Below, in pieces: positions 5,006-10,913 of a DNA stretch of 10,913 bases. The DNA is taken from contig CAYJFU010000063.1 in the NCBI GenBank assembly GCA_964369445.1, positions 1 through 10,913 of the forward strand. The letters are read 5' to 3'. Numbering within the stretch: position 1 is the stretch's first letter; each line of letters opens with the position of its first letter. A model generated the notes under the pieces. The model saw only the letters and a program-made list of their open reading frames with translations. It was not told the origin of the DNA and searched no databases. The translations under genes were made by a program, and so were the position numbers. Source of the DNA: CAYJBH01 sp964369445. Its GTDB lineage: Bacteria; Bacillota; Clostridia; Oscillospirales; Ruminococcaceae.

Positions 5006-6712
5006 ATGCCTAAAGAATCGTATAAAAAATATCGTCTCGGTGACCTGCTTGTTTTAAAAAACGTTATAACCGAAGCGCAGCTTAATGCCGCTTTGGATTT
5101 GCAGAAAAAAATAGGCAAGTGGCTGGGCGACTGTTTGATCGAAATGGGTTATGTCACAGACAGCGATATAGCCGATATGTTGCAGTTACAGCTCGACATA
5201 CCTCGTGTTAACTTGCGTGGTGTCAGAATCGATCCCGACATCATCGGGCTTGTCAGTGGCACACTGCTTCGTAAGCATAACGTTTTGCCTTTGCACTATG
5301 CCTCGGACAACACAAACGTGTTGCTCGTCGCTATGTCAAATCCGCTCGATATAGCCGCACAAGAAGATTTGTCCATCATCACCAACTGTATTGTCGAACC
5401 ACGTATCGCAACGGTTGGTGAAATTAATGCTGTACTCGACAAGTACTTTGGTACCGGCGAAGCCATGTCTGCCGCCGAACAGTACGTGCGCGAGCGTGAG
5501 GAGCAGATAAGCCAGGCGCAGGCCGCAGAAGCCGCGGCGGAGGAAGAACTCGGCAACGCACCTATTGTTCAGCTCGTGCGTTCTATTATAGAACAGGCTG
5601 TTCGTATGCGCGCAAGTGACATTCATTTTGACGCGCTGGAAAAACAGGTGCGTATCCGTTACCGCGTTGACGGCACACTTTACGAGAGGATGCTGTACGA
5701 CATTAACCTTCTTCCGGCACTTATCACCCGTATAAAAATCATGGCGGGCATGGATATCTCCGAGCGGCGTAAACCTCAGGACGGACGCTTTTCCATTGTC
5801 ATTGACCGTGCTGAATATGATGTGCGTACCGCTATTATCCCCTCCTCTTTCGGTGAAAAGATAGTTATGCGTATCTCAACGACCACCGGTCTTATACGTT
5901 CCAAAAGTGAACTGGGCTTTAGACCTGACGAGCTTGCACGCTTTGACAAAATTCTTTCAAACCCCAACGGCATCATACTTGTCACAGGGCCAACCGGCAG
6001 TGGTAAATCGACAACCATGTACGCCGCCCTGTCGGAACTTAACAGTGAATCCTCCAACATCATGACCATTGAAGACCCTGTCGAAGTGCAGGTGCCGGGT
6101 ATCAATCAGATACAGGTCAATACAAAGGCGGAGCTTACATTTGCAAGCTCTCTGCGCTCGATACTGCGTCTTGACCCTGACATCATTATGGTCGGTGAGA
6201 TTCGTGACGGTGAGACGGCAACCATAGCGGTGCAGGCCTCCATCACCGGCCACCTTGTTGTGAGCACACTGCACACAAACAGCTCTGCCGCAACAATATC
6301 TCGTCTTTTGGCGATGGGGGTTGAACCCTACCTTTTGGCGGATTCCATCGTCGGCATTATAGCACAGCGCCTTGTGCGCCGATTGTGCACCAACTGCCGC
6401 AAACCGCGTCCTGCCACCCCTGAAGAAAAGAAAGGGCTCGGCATACGACAAGAGGCAAATCTTAACATATTTGACGCGGTTGGATGTAACCTGTGTAACG
6501 AAACCGGCTACTACGACCGCATAGGCGTGTATGAAATAATGGAAATGACCTCCGAAATAAGGGCAGAGATACTGCAAAAAAACTCCACCGAACAGATAAA
6601 GCGCAGTGCTATAAAAAACGGAATGAAATCACTGCACCGAAGTGCTTCCGAGCTTGTGGTGGACGGTATAACCACATATAGCGAGATGTTAAAGGTTTCA
6701 TTTGACAGCTAA
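5006..6712 (+). CDS. pilB: Type IV pilus extension ATPase PilB (GspE family)
   Basis: A 568-residue cytoplasmic ATPase that powers pilin assembly. Residues 10-33 (RLGDLLV...LNAALDLQ) and 40-62 (LGDCLIEMGYVT...LQLQ) resemble the paired motifs of the MshEN c-di-GMP-binding domain. An Ala/Glu-rich linker follows at about 155-183. The ATPase core holds Walker A GPTGSGKST (328-336), the Asp box TIEDPVE (354-360), a Walker B region LDPDIIMVGEIRD (389-401) and the His box GHLVVSTLHTN (415-425). Four cysteines, C461, C464, C494 and C497, form the zinc site typical of PilB/GspE and absent from PilT. The ATG follows AGGTGA. It is the first gene of the operon, 12 nt before pilT. A competence or type II secretion ATPase is the alternative, but the adjacent pilT argues for pili. 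Confidence 0.95.
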   Translation: MPKESYKKYRLGDLLVLKNVITEAQLNAALDLQKKIGKWLGDCLIEMGYVTDSDIADMLQLQLDIPRVNLRGVRIDPDIIGLVSGTLLRKHNVLPLHYASDNTNVLLVAMSNPLDIAAQEDLSIITNCIVEPRIATVGEINAVLDKYFGTGEAMSAAEQYVREREEQISQAQAAEAAAEEELGNAPIVQLVRSIIEQAVRMRASDIHFDALEKQVRIRYRVDGTLYERMLYDINLLPALITRIKIMAGMDISERRKPQDGRFSIVIDRAEYDVRTAIIPSSFGEKIVMRISTTTGLIRSKSELGFRPDELARFDKILSNPNGIILVTGPTGSGKSTTMYAALSELNSESSNIMTIEDPVEVQVPGINQIQVNTKAELTFASSLRSILRLDPDIIMVGEIRDGETATIAVQASITGHLVVSTLHTNSSAATISRLLAMGVEPYLLADSIVGIIAQRLVRRLCTNCRKPRPATPEEKKGLGIRQEANLNIFDAVGCNLCNETGYYDRIGVYEIMEMTSEIRAEILQKNSTEQIKRSAIKNGMKSLHRSASELVVDGITTYSEMLKVSFDS

Positions 6713-6724
6713 AAGAGGGAGACT

Positions 6725-7780
6725 ATGGCAAGTTTTGTACAACTTATAACATTAGCGGCGCAAAAACGTGCCTCCGACCTGCATTTAAGTGTGGGGATCC
6801 CTGCATGTGGGCGTGTCGATGGCAAGATTGTGCCCATTACTGACATGCCGTTGACCGGCGCAGACATAGAACAGGTCGTAAAGGGTATAATAAGTCCAAC
6901 GCACTATAACACTTTACGCGAGATGGGCGAGGTGGACTTTGCCTACTCCGTCGAGGGTGTCGGGCGCTTTCGCCTCAACGTTTTTACGCAAAAGGACAGC
7001 TTCGCTATGGCGGCGCGTCTTTTGAATACGCGTATCCCTTCCCCTTTGGAGCTTAAATTGCCTAACGCCGTCGTCAACCTTATCGACAAAAGGCGTGGCC
7101 TTGTGCTTGTCACCGGTGCAACCGGTAGCGGTAAATCCACAACCCTTGCCAGCCTCATCAACGAGATAAACGGCCGTTTTTCAAAACATATTATAACGCT
7201 TGAAGACCCTATAGAATACGTGCACACCCACAACCGCAGTGTTGTCAACCAGCGCGAACTCGGTGCGGACACCCAGAGTTTTCCAAACGCACTGCGCGCC
7301 GCACTAAGGCAGGATCCCGACGTTATTCTTGTCGGTGAGATGCGCGACCTTGAAACGATATCCATCGCAGTCACGGCGGCGGAAACCGGTCACCTTGTAT
7401 TTTCTACACTGCATACCGTTGGTGCGGCAAATACCATCGACCGTATTATTGACGTCTTCCCTCCACATCAGCAACAGCAGATACGCACACAGCTTGCTGA
7501 GGTTATTGAGTGCGTTGTATCACAACAGCTGATACCGACGGCAGATGGCAAAGGGCGCGTTGCCGCATTTGAAGTTATGCTTGCAAACGCCGCCATCCGC
7601 AGTGCCATTCGTGAGGGCAAGACGTACCAAGTGCCCTCCATGATGCTGACTAATGCCAAGATGGGCATGAAGACGATGGACGATTCACTCATGGAGCTGT
7701 ACCAGTTCGGCGAAATAACAAAGGCAAATGCACAGTCCTACGCACAGGACAAGGCCGCAATGGGCAAAAGATTAATGTAA
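6725..7780 (+). CDS. pilT: Type IV pilus retraction ATPase PilT
   Basis: A 351-residue hexameric ATPase that disassembles pili and so drives twitching motility. It opens with the PilT-type segment ASDLHLSVGIPACGRVDG (residues 16-33). It has Walker A GATGSGKST (131-139), the Asp box TLEDPIEY (158-165), a Walker B region DPDVILVGEMRD (197-208) and the His box GHLVFSTLHT (222-231). The C-terminal AIRE motif, AIRSAIREGK (290-299), is diagnostic of retraction ATPases. The zinc cysteines of PilB are absent, as expected. The ATG follows GAGGGAG and lies 12 nt after pilB; pilC starts 16 nt downstream, so the three genes look co-transcribed. Its presence indicates retractable pili rather than a simple secretion pseudopilus. 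Confidence 0.96.
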   Translation: MASFVQLITLAAQKRASDLHLSVGIPACGRVDGKIVPITDMPLTGADIEQVVKGIISPTHYNTLREMGEVDFAYSVEGVGRFRLNVFTQKDSFAMAARLLNTRIPSPLELKLPNAVVNLIDKRRGLVLVTGATGSGKSTTLASLINEINGRFSKHIITLEDPIEYVHTHNRSVVNQRELGADTQSFPNALRAALRQDPDVILVGEMRDLETISIAVTAAETGHLVFSTLHTVGAANTIDRIIDVFPPHQQQQIRTQLAEVIECVVSQQLIPTADGKGRVAAFEVMLANAAIRSAIREGKTYQVPSMMLTNAKMGMKTMDDSLMELYQFGEITKANAQSYAQDKAAMGKRLM

Positions 7781-7796
7781 TTGGGAGAAAACAAAA

Positions 7797-9014
7797 GTGC
7801 CGAATTTTTCATATGTAGCGGTGGACAGCGTCGGCAAAAGCGTCAAAGGTGTAATCGAAGCACCTGACCGACAGCAGGCTTTGAACATCATAAAAAGCGG
7901 CGGCAAAACACCCGTGAGTGTCGCGGTTGCCGGACGGTTATCGCAAGATTTAAACTTAACGCTATTTGAGCGTAAACCGAAACCTCGTGAACTTGCCGTT
8001 TTCTGTCGCCAATTTGTAAGTATTTCCTCAGCCGGTGTGCCGGTTATCTCTGCACTTGAGATGCTCGCACAACAGACGGAAAACCCCATACTGTCACGCA
8101 CCATATACAGTTTGGGCGTCAGTATTCAGCAGGGTAACTCACTCACCGACGCTATGTCGGAACACCCGAAGATATTCTCGACACTATTTGTCAAAATGGT
8201 CGCAACCGGTGAGGCCTCCGGCAGTCTGGAGCTCGCGTTTGAGCGCATGGGTTTACAGCTGGAAAAAGACGCAAAGCTTAAAGCATTAATACAGCGCTCC
8301 TCCATCTATCCCATCATCGTCAGCGTTGTCGCACTCGGTGTTATCATTGCACTACTCGCATTTGTTGTTCCGAGTTTTGAGGATATTTTGTCAGATCTCG
8401 GCACGGATATGCCGGCATTTTCGGCGGCTATACTTGCGGCAGGAAAGTTTATGCAGGCAAACTGGTACATTGTTGTAGGTGCCATAGTCGCCGCAATACT
8501 ATTTGTATTTAGGTTTGACAAAACCGAAACAGGGCATATGCTTATGAGCCAATTGCAGATAAAACTGCCGCTTTTTGGCAAGCTTGTAAGCAAAACCGCC
8601 AGTGCTCGCATGTGTCGAACCCTTTCAACACTCGTCACAGCCGGTATCCCACTTATTGATGCAATAGAAATTGTTGCGGATGTCATGACAAATGAGCTGT
8701 TCAAGCAAGCCTTGCTTCGTGCCCGTGAGGACGTTATGATGGGTGTGCCGCTGTCCGAACCGCTGTCCTATAGCGGTATATTCCCTCCCCTTGTCACCCA
8801 CATGACTAGAATCGGTGAGGAGTCCGGCGACCTTGACGGAATGCTCGAAAAGCTTGCGGACTATTTTGACGAAGAGGTGGAAAACACCACTGCGTCCATT
8901 ATGGCAGCTATTGAACCTGCTATTATCATATTCCTTGCCGCCATTGTCGGTGTCATAGTTATGGCGATTATGTTGCCGCTCGGTGAAATTTATAATGGAC
9001 TTGACAACCTGTAA
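7797..9014 (+). CDS. pilC: Type IV pilus inner-membrane platform protein PilC (GspF family)
   Basis: A 405-residue polytopic membrane protein of usual family length. It has two tandem T2SF domains, at about residues 65-188 (FCRQFVSISSAGVPVISALEML...VKMVATGEASG) and 269-391 (MCRTLSTLVTAGIPLIDAIEIV...THMTRIGEESG). Three membrane segments fall at about 170-192, 222-238 and 371-394. The repeated G-E-x-SG signature near the end of each cytoplasmic half is typical. PilC couples the PilB and PilT motors to pilin insertion and extraction. The start is a GTG, preceded by GGGAG about nine nt upstream. MPNFSYVAVDSVGKSVKG is the expected N-terminus, so the GTG is probably right. It lies 16 nt after pilT and 174 nt before the first pilin. 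Confidence 0.95.
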   Translation: MPNFSYVAVDSVGKSVKGVIEAPDRQQALNIIKSGGKTPVSVAVAGRLSQDLNLTLFERKPKPRELAVFCRQFVSISSAGVPVISALEMLAQQTENPILSRTIYSLGVSIQQGNSLTDAMSEHPKIFSTLFVKMVATGEASGSLELAFERMGLQLEKDAKLKALIQRSSIYPIIVSVVALGVIIALLAFVVPSFEDILSDLGTDMPAFSAAILAAGKFMQANWYIVVGAIVAAILFVFRFDKTETGHMLMSQLQIKLPLFGKLVSKTASARMCRTLSTLVTAGIPLIDAIEIVADVMTNELFKQALLRAREDVMMGVPLSEPLSYSGIFPPLVTHMTRIGEESGDLDGMLEKLADYFDEEVENTTASIMAAIEPAIIIFLAAIVGVIVMAIMLPLGEIYNGLDNL

Positions 9015-9139
9015 ACAAACCGCCGGACAAGCACAAGACACACATGTAACTGATAATTAAAGGTTAATGCTATCACTGACAGGATATTTTGCTTTAAGTT
9101 ACAAAAAAACAGTCATTCACCCTTCACCTTTAGTCCGTA

Positions 9140-9160
9140 GTCTCACGTTAACACGTGGAC
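9140..9160 (+). other. Small hairpin ahead of the first pilin gene
   Basis: GTC-T-CACG (9140-9147) pairs with CGTGGAC (9154-9160), giving seven base pairs with one bulged T and a 6-nt loop. It lies in the 174-nt pilC-pilin gap, about 17 nt before the AGGAGA ribosome-binding site. No T-run follows, so it could be an RNA-stability element that lets pilin message accumulate after processing. The rest of the gap shows no gene and no convincing promoter. Confidence 0.35.
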
Positions 9161-9188
9161 ATATACCACTTTAAAGGAGATATGACCT

Positions 9189-9770
9189 GTGAAACGCATA
9201 AATAGACATAAAAACAGAGGTTTCACCCTAGTAGAGCTTATAATTGTCGTGGCGATTATCGCTGTGCTTGCTGCCGTGCTTGCGCCACAATATATAAGGT
9301 ATGTCGAGCGTTCGCGACAGTCCAACGATTTACAGATAGCGGTGTCCATTGCACGCGCCGCAACCGTTGCTATGGCGGATCCGGACGTAGATCCGGACAA
9401 CCCAAACAACTGGGTATCGGTACGCTGGGATACCTCGACCAACAACCCCGGCACCACCTCCACCTCGGCAGTAGCCAATACCGGCGACGGACGCCTGCTG
9501 TGCGATGATGATGACCTCGCTTTAGCTATTGCGGAGGTTATGGGCATATCCGACAACCGTATCGCCACATCACCGGCTTATATATACGCAATGGTCGACG
9601 CTCAATCGGCGCTGTCGGAGGATATGGATTTTTGCCTGCGCATACTTCCCGCAACCGGCGAGATGTTTTTCTATGAGCAGAGCGTTGCCGATGTTTGGGG
9701 CGATGCAGAAACCTCCACGCATGACGAGTATATCGGCATTAACAGTATAGGCTTACCGCCGACACCGTAA
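9189..9770 (+). CDS. Type IV prepilin, cysteine-containing paralogue
   Basis: A 193-residue prepilin. A short basic leader ends in RG, with cleavage predicted between Gly11 and Phe12, giving mature FTLVELIIVVAIIAVLAAV. Glu5, Pro22 and an N-methylatable Phe1 of the mature protein are all present. The hydrophobic helix anchors it in the membrane before assembly. The globular part differs from the next two pilins: it has two cysteines (C105, C149) that could form the usual pilin disulfide, an acidic DDDD run after C105, and a tandem DPDV-DPDN repeat (about 64-71). The start is GTG, about nine nt after AGGAGA; the ATG seven nt earlier is out of frame. It probably follows pilBTC in one operon. Major or minor pilin status cannot be told from sequence. 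Confidence 0.9.
   Translation: MKRINRHKNRGFTLVELIIVVAIIAVLAAVLAPQYIRYVERSRQSNDLQIAVSIARAATVAMADPDVDPDNPNNWVSVRWDTSTNNPGTTSTSAVANTGDGRLLCDDDDLALAIAEVMGISDNRIATSPAYIYAMVDAQSALSEDMDFCLRILPATGEMFFYEQSVADVWGDAETSTHDEYIGINSIGLPPTP
9378..9398 (+). repeat. 12-bp tandem duplication inside the first pilin
   Basis: GATCCGGAC occurs at 9378-9386 and 9390-9398, a 12-bp period equal to four codons. It encodes D-P-D-V then D-P-D-N, and so makes the acidic DxDxDN-like loop of this pilin. The near-identical DNA suggests a recent in-frame duplication. Confidence 0.7.
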
Positions 9771-9772
9771 CC

Positions 9773-9802
9773 TTGTTAAAAAATATTTTTATTTTTTATA
9801 TA
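9773..9802 (+). promoter_or_regulatory. Weak candidate promoter ahead of the second pilin
   Basis: TTGTTA (9773-9778), an 18-nt AT-rich spacer and TATATA (9797-9802) resemble a sigma-A promoter. It would start transcripts about 55 nt before the second pilin ATG. Because the stretch is almost all A and T, a chance match is likely. Confidence 0.28.
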
Positions 9803-9830
9803 GATAGTGTTGACAGCAGTTGAAACTATC
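9803..9830 (+). other. Inverted repeat between first and second pilin genes
   Basis: GATAGT (9803-9808) and ACTATC (9825-9830) are complementary. Two more A-T pairs extend the stem if one G is bulged. It ends about 20 nt before the AAAGGAGAT site of the second pilin. It may be an RNA-processing or stability element; no terminator T-run follows. Confidence 0.35.
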
Positions 9831-9863
9831 CAGACAGCGAACACAAACAACAAAGGAGATATT

Positions 9864-10379
9864 ATGAAACTTTTAGCAAAACTTAATGAAAAGCGCAAAA
9901 ACAACAAGGGCTTTACTCTCGTCGAGCTTATTATCGTTGTGGCTATTATCGCCGTGCTTGCCGCCGTGCTTGCCCCGCAATATATCCGCTATGTCGAGCG
10001 CTCACGTGAGTCCAATGACCTACAGGTTGCAACAAACATCATGCGTGCCACAACGGCGGCAGTAGCGGACCCGCATGTGGAGGCACCGGCGAATGCAACA
10101 TATGAAATTACATGGGATACAAGCGGTTCACCTGCCGCCAACACACTGTCTGTCACCAGTACTACCCCACCGGCACGGAGTGCAGAGGTGATAGAAGCTG
10201 TAGCGGCTATAATGGGTTGGCCTGTTTCCACAACTGCTGGTGTATACACCGGTGAAGCAGCACAGTCCGCTGCGGGTACAGGTGTGGATTTTGTATTCAC
10301 AATTGATGTCGCCACAGGACAAATTGAAGTTGCCACAGCCAGTGCCGCTTGGGAAACCACCATTGGCGTAAACCCGTAA
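9864..10379 (+). CDS. Type IV prepilin, second tandem copy
   Basis: A 171-residue prepilin with leader MKLLAKLNEKRKNNKG cut before Phe17. The first 32 mature residues (FTLVELII through YVERSR) are identical to those of the first pilin and include Glu5 and Pro22. The C-terminal domain is Ala/Thr-rich, has no cysteine and ends IGVNP. The ATG at 9864 is chosen because AAAGGAGAT ends just upstream at 9860. An in-frame GTG at 9807 would add 19 residues before the leader, lacks a ribosome-binding site and would give an abnormal leader. It is closely related to the third copy: leader, helix and the following roughly 25 residues (SNDLQVATNIMRA...TAA) are nearly the same. It probably forms part of the pilin array as an alternative or major subunit. 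Confidence 0.92.
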   Translation: MKLLAKLNEKRKNNKGFTLVELIIVVAIIAVLAAVLAPQYIRYVERSRESNDLQVATNIMRATTAAVADPHVEAPANATYEITWDTSGSPAANTLSVTSTTPPARSAEVIEAVAAIMGWPVSTTAGVYTGEAAQSAAGTGVDFVFTIDVATGQIEVATASAAWETTIGVNP

Positions 10380-10382
10380 CCG

Positions 10383-10410
10383 TTAAAAAACTTATATCAC
10401 AGTTTTTTAA
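10383..10410 (+). terminator. AT-rich stem-loop after the second pilin (possible weak terminator)
   Basis: A perfect 10-bp inverted repeat TTAAAAAACT (10383-10392) / AGTTTTTTAA (10401-10410) with an 8-nt loop begins three nt after the second pilin stop. The T-run lies inside the 3' arm and the stem has only one G-C pair per arm, so termination would be weak or partial. Alternatively it protects the 3' end of the upstream message and sets the ratio of pilin 2 to pilin 3. Confidence 0.45.
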
Positions 10411-10465
10411 TAACGTTGTCTTGACACCATAGCAAAAACAACAGGAATAAATAAGGGGAATTAAA

Positions 10466-10913
10466 ATGACATTACTTGCAAAACTCAATGCAAAACGCAA
10501 AAACAACAAAGGCTTTACCCTCGTCGAGCTTATCATCGTTGTGGCTATCATCGCCGTGCTTGCCGCTGTGCTTGCACCGCAGTATATCCGCTACGTCGAG
10601 CGCTCGCGTGAATCCAATGACCTACAGGTTGCAACAAACATTATGCGTGCCGCAACGGCGGCGGCGGCTGACCCACAGGTTGGCGCACCGGCAAACGCAA
10701 CCTACACCGTGCAGTGGACAACAACTGCCGCAGGTGCTGAAAGACTTACTCTTGACACTGCACCGACTGCCGGCTCTGTAGAAGACGCATTCATCTCTTC
10801 CATAGCGGCTGTCATGGGTTGGACAGAGGACGGAACTACAAACACATTTGTGGCTGAGGACGGTCAATCCGCAGCGGCAAGCAGTGAAGACTTTATATTT
10901 ACAATTGACATTG
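10466..10913 (+). CDS. Type IV prepilin, third tandem copy (cut by window edge)
   Basis: An open frame runs from ATG 10466 to the window end: 149 complete codons with no stop. The leader MTLLAKLNAKRKNNKG is followed by mature FTLVELIIVVAIIAVLAAVL and on through YVERSRESNDLQVATNIMRA, nearly identical to the second copy. The globular part then differs (ADPQVGAPANATYTVQW...) but keeps landmarks of copy two: a PANATY strand, an AAxMGW motif and a DF[IV]FTID segment near the end. No cysteine is seen. The ribosome-binding site is AAGGGGAA with suitable spacing. By comparison with copy two, only some twenty or so residues should be missing. This is the newest-looking duplicate of the array, and more copies could follow downstream. 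Confidence 0.9.
   Translation, partial: MTLLAKLNAKRKNNKGFTLVELIIVVAIIAVLAAVLAPQYIRYVERSRESNDLQVATNIMRAATAAAADPQVGAPANATYTVQWTTTAAGAERLTLDTAPTAGSVEDAFISSIAAVMGWTEDGTTNTFVAEDGQSAAASSEDFIFTIDI

Noticed and set aside
5957..6577. Minus-strand frame of 206 codons opposite pilB
   Set aside because: It lies wholly within conserved PilB ATPase motifs on the other strand and encodes nothing recognisable.
9015..9188. c-di-GMP riboswitch upstream of the pilins, as found for pilA1 in Clostridioides difficile
   Set aside because: Neither this gap nor the region before pilB shows the conserved core of c-di-GMP-I or -II aptamers that I can recognise by eye.
9807..9863. Upstream in-frame GTG start for the second pilin
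   Set aside because: It would add 19 residues before a normal prepilin leader, has no Shine-Dalgarno sequence, and the ATG at 9864 has a strong one.

Overview
The window looks like chromosomal DNA of an endospore-forming Firmicute of the class Clostridia. Three things point there: a clear forespore sigma factor (SigG), Gram-positive style AGGAGG ribosome-binding sites, and a Clostridia-type type IV pilus gene set. The base composition of the genes is moderate and mixed, which would suit an Oscillospiraceae/Ruminococcaceae-like lineage, but the genus cannot be fixed from this sequence.

Layout. (1) Positions 1-1475, minus strand: the head of the S10 ribosomal protein operon, rpsJ (S10), rplC (L3) and the first 38 codons of rplD (L4). 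It has a good promoter at 1447-1475 and an unusually long (about 255 nt), apparently structured leader before rpsJ. (2) Positions 1476-1820: non-coding, AT-rich, upstream of sigG. (3) Positions 1821-4240, plus strand: sigG followed by a class B penicillin-binding protein gene, joined by an ATGA stop/start overlap. This is a probable sporulation transcription and peptidoglycan-synthesis unit. (4) Positions 4256-4296: a long, nearly perfect GC-rich palindrome without a T-tract, between convergent genes. (5) Positions 4326-4634, minus strand: a thioredoxin gene. (6) Positions 4635-5005: an AT-rich divergent intergenic region with several small palindromes and a strong promoter for the pilus operon. 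(7) Positions 5006 to the window end, plus strand: pilB, pilT, pilC and three tandem pilin genes, the last cut by the window edge.

How the parts work together: PilB drives pilus extension, PilT drives retraction, and PilC is the inner-membrane platform. The three prepilins share an identical 32-residue start of the mature protein and then diverge, so one machine could assemble filaments of different surface composition. PilB's N-terminus resembles the c-di-GMP-binding MshEN fold. The prepilin peptidase and the PilM/N/O alignment genes are not seen here and may lie downstream.

Most genes belong to known families. The observations most worth following are the pilin array, the long S10 leader, the sigG-PBP coupling, the 4256-4296 palindrome and the possible c-di-GMP site in PilB. 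I see no tRNA, rRNA, CRISPR array, insertion sequence or phage gene in the window.
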